A stretch of 37,223 bases of DNA from contig NZ_JAKLTS010000022.1 of NCBI RefSeq assembly GCF_022012445.1, forward strand, positions 1 through 37,223, read 5' to 3'. Positions within the stretch are counted from its first letter, which is position 1, and the number at the start of each line of letters is the position of its first letter. This DNA comes from Massilia sp. TS11. Lineage in GTDB: Bacteria > Pseudomonadota > Gammaproteobacteria > Burkholderiales > Burkholderiaceae_D. The position numbers and the translations under genes were made by a program. A model generated the notes under the pieces. That model saw only the letters and a list, made by a program, of their open reading frames with translations. It was not told the DNA's origin and did no database searches. Positions 25,138-36,100 of this stretch are shown piece by piece.

Positions 25138-26392
25138 TAGGGCGGGTCGTAGGGCGGGTCTTAAGACCCGCGCGCTCCACCAAAACCACCCGCAAATCAT
25201 TCACATTGGTGCGCGTCGGCCCCGTCACCACCAGATCACCGAGGGCCGCGAACACCGCGTAGGCATCGTTGTTATCGAGCGCCGCCTGGGCATCGCCATC
25301 AAAGCGCGCCAGCGAATCCGGCCCGATCCAGGCGCCCGCATTGTCCTCGCTGCCATCGATGCCATCGGTATCGATGGCCAGCGCATGCACGCCCGGCGCG
25401 CCATCGAGGGCCAGGGCCAGCGCCAGCAGATACTCGGTATTGCGCCCCCCGCGTCCCGAGCCGCGCACCGTCACCGTGGTCTCGCCGCCGGACAGGATCA
25501 CCAGCCGCCCCGCCCCCTGAGCCGCCAGCGCCGCATGCACCCGCGCCACCTCGCGCGCCTCGCCTTCCAGCGCACCGCCCAGGTTCATCACCGGATAGCC
25601 GGCCGCGCGTGCGACCGCTTCAGCCGCCGCCAGCGCCGTGTCGGCGGTCGCGATGATGGCCGCGGCATGCCCGGCCAGCCGCGCATCTCCCGGCCGCGGC
25701 GCCGCCAGCGCCGGATCGCGCAGGGCCGCCACCACGGCAGGCGGCACCGCGATCTGATAGCGCGCCAGCAGCGCCAGCGCATCGTCCGCCGTACTCGCAT
25801 CGGGCAAGGTCGGGCCCGAGGCCACCACGGCCGGATCATCGCCCGGCACGTCGGACAGCACCAGCGTGTGCACACGGGCCGGATGGCAGGCCAGCGCCAG
25901 CCGCCCGCCCTTGATGCCCGACAGATGGCGGCGCACCGTGTTGATCGCCCCGATCGGCGCACTCGACATCAGCAGCGCGCGCGTCAAGGCACGCTTGTCG
26001 TCCAGGCTCACGCCCGGCGGCGGCATGGCCAGCAAGGCCGAGCCGCCGCCCGACATCAGACAGATGACCAGATCGTCGGCCGTCAGTCCCTGCAGCGCCG
26101 CCAGCACACGCTGGGCCGCGGCCGCCCCGGCCGCATCCGGCACCGGGTGGGCCGCCTCCACGATCTCGATGCGCGTGCACGGCGCCCCATAGCCGTAGCG
26201 CGTGACGACCACGCCCGACAAAGGCCCCGCCCAATGCGCCTCGAGCGCCTGCGCCATGCGCGCGCTGGCCTTGCCAGCGCCGACAACGACCGTGCGCCCG
26301 CGCGGCGGCGGCGGTAGATGGGCCGGCAGCACCCGCATCGGGTCGACGGCCGCCAGCGCGGCCTGCATCATGGCGTCCAGGAGAGGCATCAT
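25130..26392 (-). CDS. Glycerate 2-kinase (GckA/TtuD, MOFRL family)
   Basis: This is a 420-residue type II glycerate kinase, which phosphorylates D-glycerate to 2-phosphoglycerate with ATP. Typical segments are VVVGAGKASARMA, ICLMSGGGSALL, VLSDVPGDDPAVVASGPT and the C-terminal MOFRL-type RLVILSGGETTVTVRGSGRGGRN. Its ATG 26392 overlaps the stop of the upstream MFS gene by 4 bp (ATGA), indicating translational coupling. The last residues (LKTRPTTRPTV) come from a tandem 12-bp repeat and run into the dinB operator; this tail looks like a recent extension of the frame. Related genes are often named ttuD in tartrate clusters. Confidence 0.9.
   Translation of the reverse strand: MMPLLDAMMQAALAAVDPMRVLPAHLPPPPRGRTVVVGAGKASARMAQALEAHWAGPLSGVVVTRYGYGAPCTRIEIVEAAHPVPDAAGAAAAQRVLAALQGLTADDLVICLMSGGGSALLAMPPPGVSLDDKRALTRALLMSSAPIGAINTVRRHLSGIKGGRLALACHPARVHTLVLSDVPGDDPAVVASGPTLPDASTADDALALLARYQIAVPPAVVAALRDPALAAPRPGDARLAGHAAAIIATADTALAAAEAVARAAGYPVMNLGGALEGEAREVARVHAALAAQGAGRLVILSGGETTVTVRGSGRGGRNTEYLLALALALDGAPGVHALAIDTDGIDGSEDNAGAWIGPDSLARFDGDAQAALDNNDAYAVFAALGDLVVTGPTRTNVNDLRVVLVERAGLKTRPTTRPTV
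25137..25171. repeat. Tandem 12-bp repeat and palindrome at glycerate kinase 3' end
   Basis: GTAGGGCGGGTC occurs twice in tandem (25137-25148 and 25149-25160). The second copy forms the left half of an 18-bp perfect palindrome GCGGGTCTTAAGACCCGC (25154-25171). It resembles small dispersed intergenic repeats, here read as the C-terminus of the kinase. Confidence 0.7.
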
Positions 26393-27645
26393 GGGCGCGC
26401 CACCCGCGTGACGATGGCGGCGCCGATCAGCATGGCCGCCGCCAGCACCAGCATGCCGCCGCTGGTGCTGCCGCTGGCCTCGCGGATGGCGCCGACCAGG
26501 AAGGGGCTGAGGAAGCCGGCCAGATTGCCGAAGGAGTTGATCAGCGCGATGCCGGCCGCCGCCGCCGCGCCGCTCAGCATGGCGGTCGGCAGGCTCCAGA
26601 AAATCGGCAGCGTGGCGAGAATGCCGGCCGTGGCCAGGCTCAGCGCGGCCAGCGACAGCCAGGGCTGGCCCGCCGCCAGCGTCGACAGCAGCAGGCCGGC
26701 CGCGCCGGCCAGACCCGCCAGCGCCACATGGCCGCGCCGCTCACCCAGCCGGTCGGAGCGGCGCGCCAGCGCGATCATCGCCAGCGCGCCCAGACACCAG
26801 GGCACGGCCGTCATCAGGCCGATCGTCAGCACATCCTGGGCACCGGCGTTTTTCAGCAGCTGCGGCAGCCAGAAGCTCACCCCGTACAGGCCCATCACAA
26901 AACAGAAATAGACCAGGGCCAGCGCCCACACGCGGCCATCGGCAAAGGTGGCGCGCAGCGAACGCGGAGCGATGGCGCGCGCCTCGGCGGCGACGGCCTG
27001 GGTCAGCAGCTGCTGTTCGGCGGGCGTCAGCCAGCGCGCGTCGGCGATGCGGTCGTCGAGCCAGAGCAGCACGGCAACACCGAGTACGATCGAGGGCAGG
27101 CCTTCGAGCAGGAACAGCCACTGCCAGCCGGCCAGTCCGTGCAGGCCGGCGCAGCGCGCCATGATCCAGCCCGACAGCGGCCCGCCAACCACACCGGCCA
27201 CCGCCACCGCGCTCATGAAGATGGCAACGATGCGGGCGCGGCGCGCGGCCGGATACCAGTAGGTCAGATACAGCACGATGCCGGGGAAGAAACCGGCCTC
27301 GGCCAGACCGAGCAGAAAGCGCAGCAGGTAGAAACTGGCCGCGTCGCGCACGAACAGATTGGCGCAGGACACCAGCCCCCAGCCGATCATGATGCGCGCG
27401 ATCCAGCGGCGCGCGCCGACCTTGGCGAGAATCAGATTCGACGGCACTTCGAACAGGAAGTAGCCGATGAAGAAAATGCCGGCGCCGGTGCCATACGCGA
27501 GGTCGGACAGGCCGAGGTCGCCCATCATCTGCAGCTTGGCGAAGCCGACATTCACGCGGTCGAGGTAGGCCGCCACATAGCAGAAAAACAACAGCGGCAG
27601 CAGCCTACGGTCCAGCTTCGCATACACTTTGGCCTCAGCCAGCAT
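26389..27645 (-). CDS. MFS transporter, anion:cation symporter type
   Basis: This is a 418-residue inner-membrane transporter with about twelve hydrophobic segments. The N-terminal half has the pattern of the ACS family of the major facilitator superfamily (LLFFCYVAAYLDRVNVGFAKLQM, GIFFIGYFLFEVPSNLILAKVGARRWIARI, AEAGFFPGIVLYLTYWYP), whose members import organic anions such as tartrate, glucarate or phthalate by proton symport. ATG 27645 has GGAG eight bases upstream. It is translationally coupled to glycerate 2-kinase, so glycerate, tartrate or a related hydroxyacid is the likely substrate (inference from context). It is divergent from ptrB. Confidence 0.9.
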   Translation of the reverse strand: MLAEAKVYAKLDRRLLPLLFFCYVAAYLDRVNVGFAKLQMMGDLGLSDLAYGTGAGIFFIGYFLFEVPSNLILAKVGARRWIARIMIGWGLVSCANLFVRDAASFYLLRFLLGLAEAGFFPGIVLYLTYWYPAARRARIVAIFMSAVAVAGVVGGPLSGWIMARCAGLHGLAGWQWLFLLEGLPSIVLGVAVLLWLDDRIADARWLTPAEQQLLTQAVAAEARAIAPRSLRATFADGRVWALALVYFCFVMGLYGVSFWLPQLLKNAGAQDVLTIGLMTAVPWCLGALAMIALARRSDRLGERRGHVALAGLAGAAGLLLSTLAAGQPWLSLAALSLATAGILATLPIFWSLPTAMLSGAAAAAGIALINSFGNLAGFLSPFLVGAIREASGSTSGGMLVLAAAMLIGAAIVTRVARP

Positions 27646-27696
27646 TCAGGGGCTCCAGAAAATCATGAACCGCCATCTTTGCACAAAGGAGTTGAA

Positions 27697-29811
27697 GTGT
27701 CGCGCCTTATCCTCGGACCTCTCATGGCCGGCCTGATCGCCACCAGCGTTCACGCCGCCGACCTCCCGACCCCGCCAGTGGCCGCCAAAACGGCCTGGCA
27801 GGAAACCCGCCACGGTGAAGTCGTCACCGACGACTACCGCTGGATGCACAAAAAGACGGACCCGGCCGTCATCGCCCATCTCAATGCCGAGAACGCCTAC
27901 ACCGAGGCCATGACGGCCTCGTTCAAGCCGCTGACCGACACCCTGTACGCGGAGATGAAAGGGCGCATCAAGGAAACCGATCTGTCGGTGCCGACCCGCA
28001 AAGGCGACTACTTCTACTACTTCCGCAGCGAAGCGGGCAAGCAGTACCAGGTGTACGCGCGGCGTCACGCCAACGCCGCCAAGGCCTATGACGAGAAGGC
28101 GGCCGAGGAAGTCCTGCTCGACATGAACGCCATGGCCGAGGGCCACAAATTCTTCGCCGTTGGCCGCATGGCGGTCAGCCCGAACGCCAAGCTGCTGGCC
28201 TACACGACCGACACCACCGGCTTCCGCCAGTACGAACTGCACGTCAAGGACCTGGCCAGCGGCAAGGAACTGGTGGCCGCGCAGCCGCGCATCACCGGCC
28301 TGGCCTGGGCCGCCGACAATCAGACCCTGCTGCTGCTGCAGGAAGACGCCGTCACCAAGCGCAGCGACCGCCTGCTGCGCATCAAGCTCGGCGGCCAGCC
28401 GGAACAGGTGCTGACCGAAAAGGACGAGCTGTTTGCGCTGAGCCTGAGCACCACGCGCGACGAAAAATACTTCGTGCTGCAATCGCATGCGACCGACACC
28501 CACGAGGTGCGCCTGCTGCCGACGGCCACGCCGACGGCCGCTTTCCGCTCGCTCGGCCGCAACAAGGGCCACCGCTATGAAGTCGATGTGCGCGGCAAGG
28601 AGCTCTATATCCTGACCAACAAGAACGCCAAGAACTTCCGCGTCGTGAAGGCCCCGCTGGCCACGCCCGATGAGAAGCACTGGACCGAAGTGGTGCCGCA
28701 CAATGCGGACGTGCTGATCACCGACATCGACATGTTCCAGAACTTTCTCGTCGTGAGCGAGCGCAGCCAGGCGCTCGACCGCCTGCGCATCTACGACTTC
28801 ACCAGCAAACACTGGCAGACGGTGAAATTCGACGACGAGGTCTACACGCTGCGCCAGGGCGGCACGCCCGAGTACACGGCCAGCCAGCTGCGCCTGTCCT
28901 ACCAGTCGCCGCTGACGCCGGCCACGACGCTCGATGTGGACATGAAGACCGGCAAGCAGACCGTGCTCAAGCGCCAGGAAGTGCTCGGCGGTTTCGATCC
29001 GAGCCGCTACGAAGCGCACCGTCTGTGGGCGACCGCGCGCGACGGCGTGAAAGTGCCGCTGTGGACCATCTACAAGAAGGGCACCAAGCTCGACGGCTCG
29101 GCCCCGCTGCTGCTCTACGCATATGGCTCGTATGGCATCCCGGCCACGGCTGCGTTCTCGTCCAACCGCCTGTCGCTGATCGACCGCGGCGTGATCTTCG
29201 TCCAGGCCCATATCCGTGGCGGCAACGACATGGGAGAGCACTGGCACGAAGACGGCATGCTGATGAAGAAGAAGAATACCTTCTACGACTTCATCGACAG
29301 CGCCGAATGGCTGATCGCCAACAAGTACACGAACAAGGACAAGCTGGTGATCCAGGGCGGCAGCGCCGGCGGCCTGCTGATGGGCGCCGTCACCAATATG
29401 CGCCCCGACCTGTTCCATGCCGTGCATGCGGCCGTGCCCTTCGTCGACGTGATGAACACGATGATGGACGCCAGCCTGCCGCTGACCACCGGCGAATACC
29501 TCGAATGGGGCAACCCGAACGAGAAGGCGGCCTATGACTACATGAAGTCCTACTCGCCCTACGACAATATTGAGAAGAAGGCCTACCCGTCGATGCTCGT
29601 CACCACCGGCCTGAACGACAGCCAGGTCATGTACTGGGAGCCGGCCAAATATGTCGCCAAACTGCGCACCTACAAAACCGACAGCAATCCGCTGCTGCTG
29701 AAAGTGAACATGGGGGCCGGCCACGGCGGCGCCTCGGGCCGCTACGACGCGCTCAAGGAGCAGGCCTTCATCCAGGCCTGGATGCTCGCGCAATGGGGGA
29801 TCACGCAGTAA
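27697..29811 (+). CDS. ptrB: Oligopeptidase B (S9 family), exported
   Basis: This is a 704-residue serine peptidase of the prolyl-oligopeptidase family that cleaves after Lys/Arg in short peptides. A seven-blade propeller region occupies roughly 80-420. The catalytic alpha/beta-hydrolase domain carries S556 (GGSAGG), D641 (LNDSQ) and H676 (GAGHGGASGR). The segment PFVDVMNTMMDASLPLTTGE is typical of oligopeptidase B. GTG 27697 follows AGGAG by five bases, which decides the start; the frame is open far upstream, but only as antisense to the MFS gene. Residues 1-23 (VSRLILGPLMAGLIATSVHAA) are a signal peptide, so unlike E. coli PtrB it should be periplasmic or secreted. Confidence 0.95.
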   Translation: MSRLILGPLMAGLIATSVHAADLPTPPVAAKTAWQETRHGEVVTDDYRWMHKKTDPAVIAHLNAENAYTEAMTASFKPLTDTLYAEMKGRIKETDLSVPTRKGDYFYYFRSEAGKQYQVYARRHANAAKAYDEKAAEEVLLDMNAMAEGHKFFAVGRMAVSPNAKLLAYTTDTTGFRQYELHVKDLASGKELVAAQPRITGLAWAADNQTLLLLQEDAVTKRSDRLLRIKLGGQPEQVLTEKDELFALSLSTTRDEKYFVLQSHATDTHEVRLLPTATPTAAFRSLGRNKGHRYEVDVRGKELYILTNKNAKNFRVVKAPLATPDEKHWTEVVPHNADVLITDIDMFQNFLVVSERSQALDRLRIYDFTSKHWQTVKFDDEVYTLRQGGTPEYTASQLRLSYQSPLTPATTLDVDMKTGKQTVLKRQEVLGGFDPSRYEAHRLWATARDGVKVPLWTIYKKGTKLDGSAPLLLYAYGSYGIPATAAFSSNRLSLIDRGVIFVQAHIRGGNDMGEHWHEDGMLMKKKNTFYDFIDSAEWLIANKYTNKDKLVIQGGSAGGLLMGAVTNMRPDLFHAVHAAVPFVDVMNTMMDASLPLTTGEYLEWGNPNEKAAYDYMKSYSPYDNIEKKAYPSMLVTTGLNDSQVMYWEPAKYVAKLRTYKTDSNPLLLKVNMGAGHGGASGRYDALKEQAFIQAWMLAQWGITQ

Positions 29812-29815
29812 GGGC

Positions 29816-29844
29816 TTGCATGTCCGGAGAAGGGCGTCTATAAT
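29816..29844 (+). promoter_or_regulatory. Sigma-70 promoter of the tRNA operon
   Basis: TTGCAT (29816-29821) and TATAAT (29839-29844) are separated by 17 bp, an almost ideal sigma-70 promoter. The GC-rich discriminator ACGGCC after the -10 is typical of stable-RNA promoters under stringent control. Confidence 0.85.
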
Positions 29845-29890
29845 ACGGCCTCTTTCGGACGTGCTGACACACGTCAGAGTGGTTCCAAAT

Positions 29891-29966
29891 GGGTGCTTAG
29901 CTCAGTTGGTAGAGCGGCGCCCTTACAAGGCGTAGGTCGGGAGTTCGACCCTCTCAGCACCCACCA
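29891..29966 (+). tRNA. tRNA-Val (anticodon TAC)
   Basis: A complete 76-nt cloverleaf: acceptor GGGTGCT/AGCACCC, D-loop AGCTCAGTTGGTAGAGC, anticodon loop CTTACAA (TAC), T-loop GTTCGAC, and encoded CCA. Confidence 0.98.
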
Positions 29967-30000
29967 TTGGGCACTCAACGAAGACCGATTGCGAAAGCAC

Positions 30001-30077
30001 GGAGCGGTAGTTCAGTTGGTTAGAATACCGGCCTGTCACGCCGGGGGTCGCGGGTTCGAGCCCCGTCCGCTCCGCCA
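30001..30077 (+). tRNA. tRNA-Asp (anticodon GTC)
   Basis: A complete 77-nt cloverleaf: acceptor GGAGCGG/CCGCTCC, D-loop with AGTTCAGTTGGTTAGA, anticodon loop CTGTCAC (GTC), T-loop GTTCGAG, and encoded CCA. It follows tRNA-Val by 34 bp, in the same transcript. Confidence 0.98.
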
Positions 30078-30085
30078 GCATCAAG

Positions 30086-30113
30086 AAAAAGCCACCTACG
30101 GGTGGCTTTTTTG
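30086..30113. terminator. Terminator of the tRNA operon
   Basis: The stem AAAAAGCCACC/GGTGGCTTTTT with a TACG loop is followed by a T-run. A-runs on the other side let it also stop the convergent adhesin transcript. Confidence 0.92.
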
Positions 30114-30140
30114 TTTTCCACTTCCAGTTTTTCCCCTCAC

Positions 30141-30174
30141 CACACGCACCCGCCGCAGCAGGCGGATGCGTGTG
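30141..30174. terminator. Hairpin downstream of the giant adhesin gene
   Basis: CACACGCA-C-CCGCC/GGCGG-A-TGCGTGTG forms a 13-bp stem with one mismatch and a six-base loop, 7 bp after the adhesin stop codon. No T-run follows on the minus strand, so it may protect the 3' end or slow polymerase rather than terminate. Confidence 0.5.
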
Positions 30175-30181
30175 TGCGCGC

Positions 30182-33100
30182 TTACAGCAGCCAGACCCCG
30201 TTGCTGCCGTTTTCGGCGGCGATCACGGCGCTGTTGCTGACCCAGTTGGCGACCAGTTCGGCACGCGTGTGGTTGCCCAGATAGTCGATCCAGGACTGCT
30301 GGCCGCCGGCGGCCGTGGCGGCCAGCCCGGTGTTGGCGTACAGGGCCTGGACGAAGGCCGCGTTGTCCATCTTGCCGTACAGGTTCTGGAACTCGTTCAG
30401 GCCGGTGAAGCCCTGGGCCAGACCGGCCGTGTCGAGCGACTTGCCGAGCCAGTACTGCAGACCGCCGAAATCGGCCGCGCGATGGAACAGGGTCTGGTAG
30501 AGCATGCCCAGGGTCTGCAGCTTGGCCGCCGGGGCCTGGGTGAAGCCCAGGTCCAGCTTGCCATCGGCGAACTGGATGCGCTCCATCTCGATGAGGGTAT
30601 CGACATCGCTATTGGCCTTGTCGGCCACCTTCAGCGTGCCATCCTTGCCGATCAGGATCTTGTAGCCATCCTGCTTGCCCGAGTAGACGGCCGTATCGAA
30701 GCCATCCCCACCGACCAGTACATCGCTGCCCGGACCGCCATCGAGGATGTCGTCGCCACTGCCGCTGAACCAGCCGCGCTCGGTCTGGGTCTTGACCTCG
30801 CCGACGACGATGCCATCGCTGGTCGTCATCGCCGTGCGGTGTTCACCGCTCAGGGCCAGATACAGCAGCACGTCCATGCGCGTGGCGGCCGGCTGACCGT
30901 CGCTTCCGGCCAGGCGGTTGAGCCAGAACTGCAGACCGGCAGCATCCGGCATGCGGCCGAGAATCTGCTGGTAGATGCCGTTCAGGAAGTCGGTGTTGCT
31001 GGCCTGGGCCAGGGTGTTGCCAGCCCATTCGGACGAGCGCAGCATGCCGGCCGCGATATCGGCCGCCGGCACTTCGGCGCGCGACCAGTAGGCCAGGCCG
31101 CCGAGGTCGGGCGCGCGCCCGAAGGCGCTGTACAGCAGGGCCACATCGACCAGCTTGGCGCTCTGATGGCTCAGGAAGGCCAGATCGGCATTGCTGCTGT
31201 CGAACTCCTTACCATCCACCCATTCGCTGAGGCCCTCGGCGAACACGGCGCCGTTGTGCAGGGCCTGGATGCTGCCGTCGCCTTTGACGAAGAACTTCCA
31301 GCTGCCGCTGTCGCTGCGGCCGCCTTCGAGCACGTCGTTGCCTTCACTGCCGAACAGCTTGTCGTTGCCGATGCCGCCGGCGACCAGGTCATTGCCGGCG
31401 CCGCCGTCGAGTATGTCGTCGCCACCGGCGCTGCCGATGAAGTCGTCGCCGCCGCCGCCGTTGAGGATGTCGTCGTCCGCACCCAGATAGATGGTCTGGG
31501 ACGCGGAGTCGCCGATCACATAGTTGCGGCCATCGCCGCCGCGCACCGTGACCGCGCCGACGATCGCGGCGAAGTCCACGTTGTCGAGCTTGATCGTCGA
31601 ATTCGCCGGCAGGGCGCTGGTATCGATCACCAGGCCGATGGCCGTGCTATTCGTGCTGCCCGTCGGCGGCGTGGTCGAGCTGCCCGAGACGATGATCGTC
31701 GGCGAGCGGCCGCCGGTGTAGGTCGCCACCGGCACCACCGTCTTCGACTCGATGCCGGTCGCGCCGATGGTATTCAAGAAGTCGGTACCCAGGCCCGTCA
31801 TATGCGACTGTTCCTGCGAGCCGGTCGGGGTGCGCGATTCGATGCGCTGGATCAGGTCGATCCTGGCCTGGTCCTTGGTCAGCAGGGTCTGCGGACCTTC
31901 GACCTGGACCCCGGCGCCGACCGGCAGCGAGACGGTCAGCTTGGTCTGGTCGCCGCCATTGCCGCTCACGCCAATCGGAATATCGGCCAGGTTGGCGTTC
32001 GGCGAGTTCGGGTCGTCCGAGCGGCTCGGCGTGGTGACGGGCACCACCAGCACCTGGTCGCGCGAGCCCAGGTTCGGGTTCGGACGCGAGTCGGTCACCG
32101 TCGTCACGCCGTCGACCGTGCCCAGCACCGCGCCGGCCGAGACCACCAGCATGCTGTTCGAGGCTACGCTGCCCAGGCCGCTATTGCCTGCCAGGTTGCG
32201 CACGCCGTCGAGCGCCAGACGCACATCGAGGTTACCGGCGGCGGCCGTGGCCGGCAGCTGCAGGCTGGCCGTCCAGGTGAGGCCGCCATCGCTGCTGCTC
32301 AGCTGGCCGAGGGTGGCGCCGCTGACCTGCAGGTCCTCCAGACCGAAGCCAGTCACGGCCTCGCTGAACTGCACCTTCAAGGTCGTGGCCTTGCCCGCTT
32401 GCAGGGTGCTGTCGGCCAGGCTCAGCGTGGCGCCCGGACGCACGGTGTTGGTCGCAAAACTGCCCGAGCTGACCGTGCCCGTGCCCGCCAGGCCATCGGC
32501 GCCGCGCACGCCGGCCAGGGCCAGCGTGATCAGGTTGCCGTTGGTCTGGAGATTGTCAGCCGGGGTCAGGCGCGCTTGCCAGGTCTTGCCACCATCGCTG
32601 CTGCTGAGGCCGGACAGGCTGCCGCCGCTGACTTGCAGGTCGGACAGGTCAAAGCCGCTGACCACTTGGTTGAAGGCGATCTGCACGGTGGCGCTGTCGC
32701 CCGCCAGCAGCGTCGTCTTGTCGAGCGCAATCTGCGCGCCCAGGCCCGGCGCATGCACGGTGTAGCTGTTGGACAGCACCTGGCCCTGACCGGCATTGCC
32801 GATCACATCGCGCACGCCGCTCAGGTCCAGGCTGACCGTCTTGCCGCCGCCATCGTTGCCCGATAGCGGACGCAGCAAGGCGGTCCAGGTGCGGCCGCCG
32901 TCGCTCGAGCTCAGGTCCGACACGCTCAGGCCATCAGCGCGCAGGTCTTCCAGGCCGAAGCCACGCACGGCCTCGTTGAACTGGATATTCAGGTGGCCGG
33001 TCTCGCCCGCGTTCAGGGTCGACTCGACCACGCTGACGGTGGCGCCCGGGCCTTGGGTATCGACCTGGAAGCTGGCCGAGCTGACCTGGCCGCGGCCGAC

Positions 33101-36100
33101 GGAGCCGGCACTGCTGCTGACACCGCCAAGATCGAGCACCAGGGTCTCGCTGCCCGTGTAGCCGGGATTCGGCGTATAGCGCATCGACCAGGCGCGGCCC
33201 GGATCGGTCATCACCAGCTGGTCGAGCTTGCCGTGCGCGGCCGTCAGGTCTTCCAGGCCAAAGCCCGACACCGCGAACGGGAAGCGCACGACGACCTCGA
33301 CGCTATTGCCGCCGCCAACTTCGAGGGCGCCGACACTGATACTGGCCGTCGTCAACGGCTGGGTATCGAGCATGAACTGCAAGCTGGCATTGCTGCCCAC
33401 ATTGCCGGCCATGTCGATCTGATGCACCAACACATTCTTCATGCCGTCGCCGCTGAGGACCAGCTGGCTGCCGCTGCCGGCCAGCCATTGCTTGCCGCCG
33501 TCGAGGCTGTATTCCCAGACAGCGCCATTTTCCAGGCCGCTCAGACTGACGGCACCGTCATTGCTGATACTGCCGCCCTTGGGCAGTGCCAGGGCCGGCG
33601 CGTTCGGGGCCGTACGGTCGATCTGCACGTTCAGGGCGCCGGAGGCGGCGCCGATGTTACCTGCAGCGTCAGTCGCGAAGGCCGCGACCTGCAGCGCGCC
33701 TTCCGCCAGTCCACCCACCGCGATCGACCAGTTACCGCCATCGGCCACGCCGGTGCCCAACACCTTGCCATTGCCATCGGTCAGGGTCACCGTCGAACCT
33801 GCCTCGGCCGTTCCGCTGAAGCTCAGGGTCGCCGCATTGGTCAGATTGTCGGTCGACGAGGCGCCGCTGTCGCTGTCAAGCTTGGGTACCGAGGGCGCGG
33901 CCGGCGCACGCGTATCGGCGCTGATCGTCGGGCTGGCGCCGGCACCGCCATTGTTGCCAGCGGCATCCGAGTAGCTGGCCGCCGCTACGGTGATCGACAC
34001 CGCGCGCGCGTCCATGTCCGCCGCCGGCGTGAACACCGCGCTGCGCGTCAGGCCGCTGCCGCTGAGCGTACCCAGGGTGCCGCCAGCGACCGTGATGTCG
34101 CCGCTGGTGAAGCTGCTGCCCGGATCTTCGCTGAAGGTGAAGGTGATCGTGGCCGTCTCGCCCGCCTTGAGATTGGCCTTGTCGCTGGTGATGCTCAGCG
34201 TCGGGGCCGTGGTATCGACGTTCAGCGTCAGATTGCCCGAGGCGATGCCGGTATTGCCGGCGGCGTCGGTGGCCTTGGCGTAGACCGTGTGGCTGCCCTG
34301 GCTCAGGGTGCTGCTGGTAATCGACCAGTTGCCGCCCGTGGCCACCGCCGTGCCGAGCACGGTGCTGCCTTCGTAGAGGGTCACGGTCGCACCGGCTTCT
34401 GCAGTGCCGCTGAAGGTCGGCGTAGTCAGCTTGGTCAGGTTGTCGGTGGCCGATGCGCCGCTGTCGCTGGCGTCGATCAGGTCCGGCGTCGCCGGCGCGT
34501 TCGGGGCCAGCGTATCGAAGCTGACGCTCGGCGTGCTGCCGGCGCCACCGCCGTTGCCAGCCGCGTCGGTGTAGCTGCTCGCAGCCACCGTGATCGAGGC
34601 CGTGCCGCCATTCGTGTTGGCGGTCGGCGTGAACACGGCCGTGCGCGTCACGCCGGTGCCACTGATGGCCGACAGGGTGCCGCCGCTGACCGTGATATCG
34701 CCGCTGCTGCCATCCCAGGTGAAGCTGCTGCCCGGATCTTCGCTGAAGGTGAAGGTGATGGTGGCGGTCTCGCCAATCTTCAGGGCCGACTTGTCGCTGG
34801 TGATGCTGAGCGTCGGCGCCAGCGTGTCGAACGTCAGGCTGGGGCTGGTTCCGGCGCCGCCGCTGTTGCCGGCGGCGTCCGTGTAGCTGGCGGCCGCGAC
34901 GGTAATCGACGCAGTGCCGCCATTCGTATTCGTGGTTGGGGTGAAGACGGCCGTGCGCGTCAGGCCGCTGCCGCTGAGGCTACCCAGGGTGCCACCGCTG
35001 ACCGTGATATCGCCACTGTTGAAGCTGCTGCCCGGGTCTTCGCTGAAGGTGAAGGTGACGGTGGCCGTCTCGCCGATCTTCAGGGCCGAGACATTGCTGC
35101 TGATGCTCAGCGTCGGTGCCGTCGTATCGACCTGGACCGACAGGCCGCTCGAGGCGACGCCGGTATTGCCAGCCGCATCGGTGGCCTTGGCGGTCAGCGT
35201 ATGTGCGCCTTCCGCCAGCGTGCTGGTGGTAATACTCCAGTTGCCGCCCGTGGCGACGGCGCTGCCGATCGAGGTGGCGCCATCGTACAAGGTGACGATC
35301 GCGCCGGCTTCGGCCGTCCCGCTCAGGGTCGGCGTGGTGAGGTTGGTCAGGTTGTCGCTTGTCGACAGGCCGGTGTCGGAACCGACAGCCAGGGCTGGCG
35401 CCGACGGCGCCACCGGCGCGGTGGTGTCGAGGGTGACGGTCAGCGAGCCGCCGGCCGTACCCACGTTACCGGCCTGATCAGTCACACGCGCCGTGAAGAC
35501 CTTGTTGCCATCGCTGCCCAGGTCGCCGCTGGTGACGCTGACATCGACATAGCCATTGCTGATGTCGGTGCTGCTCAGCACTGCCGTGACCGCATGGGCG
35601 AGCGAAGAACCGCCGAGCAGCAGCTCGGCCATGTCACCGGCGACGGCATTCGTACCGGCCAGGCTGATGCGTACAGTCGGCGCCAGCGTGCTGGTGATGT
35701 TGTCCGTGTTCGAGCTGCCGCTGTCGGAGGCGCTGGCCAGATCGACAGCCGTGCTCGGCGCCGACGGGGCCGTGGTGTCGAGCGTGAAGCTGAAGGCGCC
35801 GCCAGCCGTGCCGACGTTACCGGCCTTGTCGGTGACGCGGGCCGTCAGGGCCTTCGTGCCGTCGCTGCCGAGGTCGCCACTGGTGACGGTCAGATCGACA
35901 TAGCCATTGCTGATGTCGGTGCTGCTCAGCGTTGCGGTGACGGCATGGGCCAGCGCGGAGCCGCCCAGCAACAGTTCGGCCAGATCGCCAGCGACAGCAT
36001 TGGTGCCGGCCAGGCTGACGCGCACCGTCGGGACCAGGGTGCTGGTGATGTTGTCCGTGTTCGAGGAACCGCTGTCCGAAGCACTGGCCAGATCGATGGC

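Noticed and set aside
27646..29793. 715-codon open frame antisense to ptrB
   Set aside because: It is a shadow of a complete S9 peptidase with catalytic triad.
29891..30077. tRNA genes as an integration site for a mobile element beside the adhesin
   Set aside because: No integrase, no repeated tRNA 3' end and no flanking direct repeat are visible; a shared terminator separates them from the adhesin.
30170..32866. 898-codon open frame antisense to the giant adhesin
   Set aside because: It is a shadow; the minus frame carries RTX, DUF4214 and Ig-like domains.
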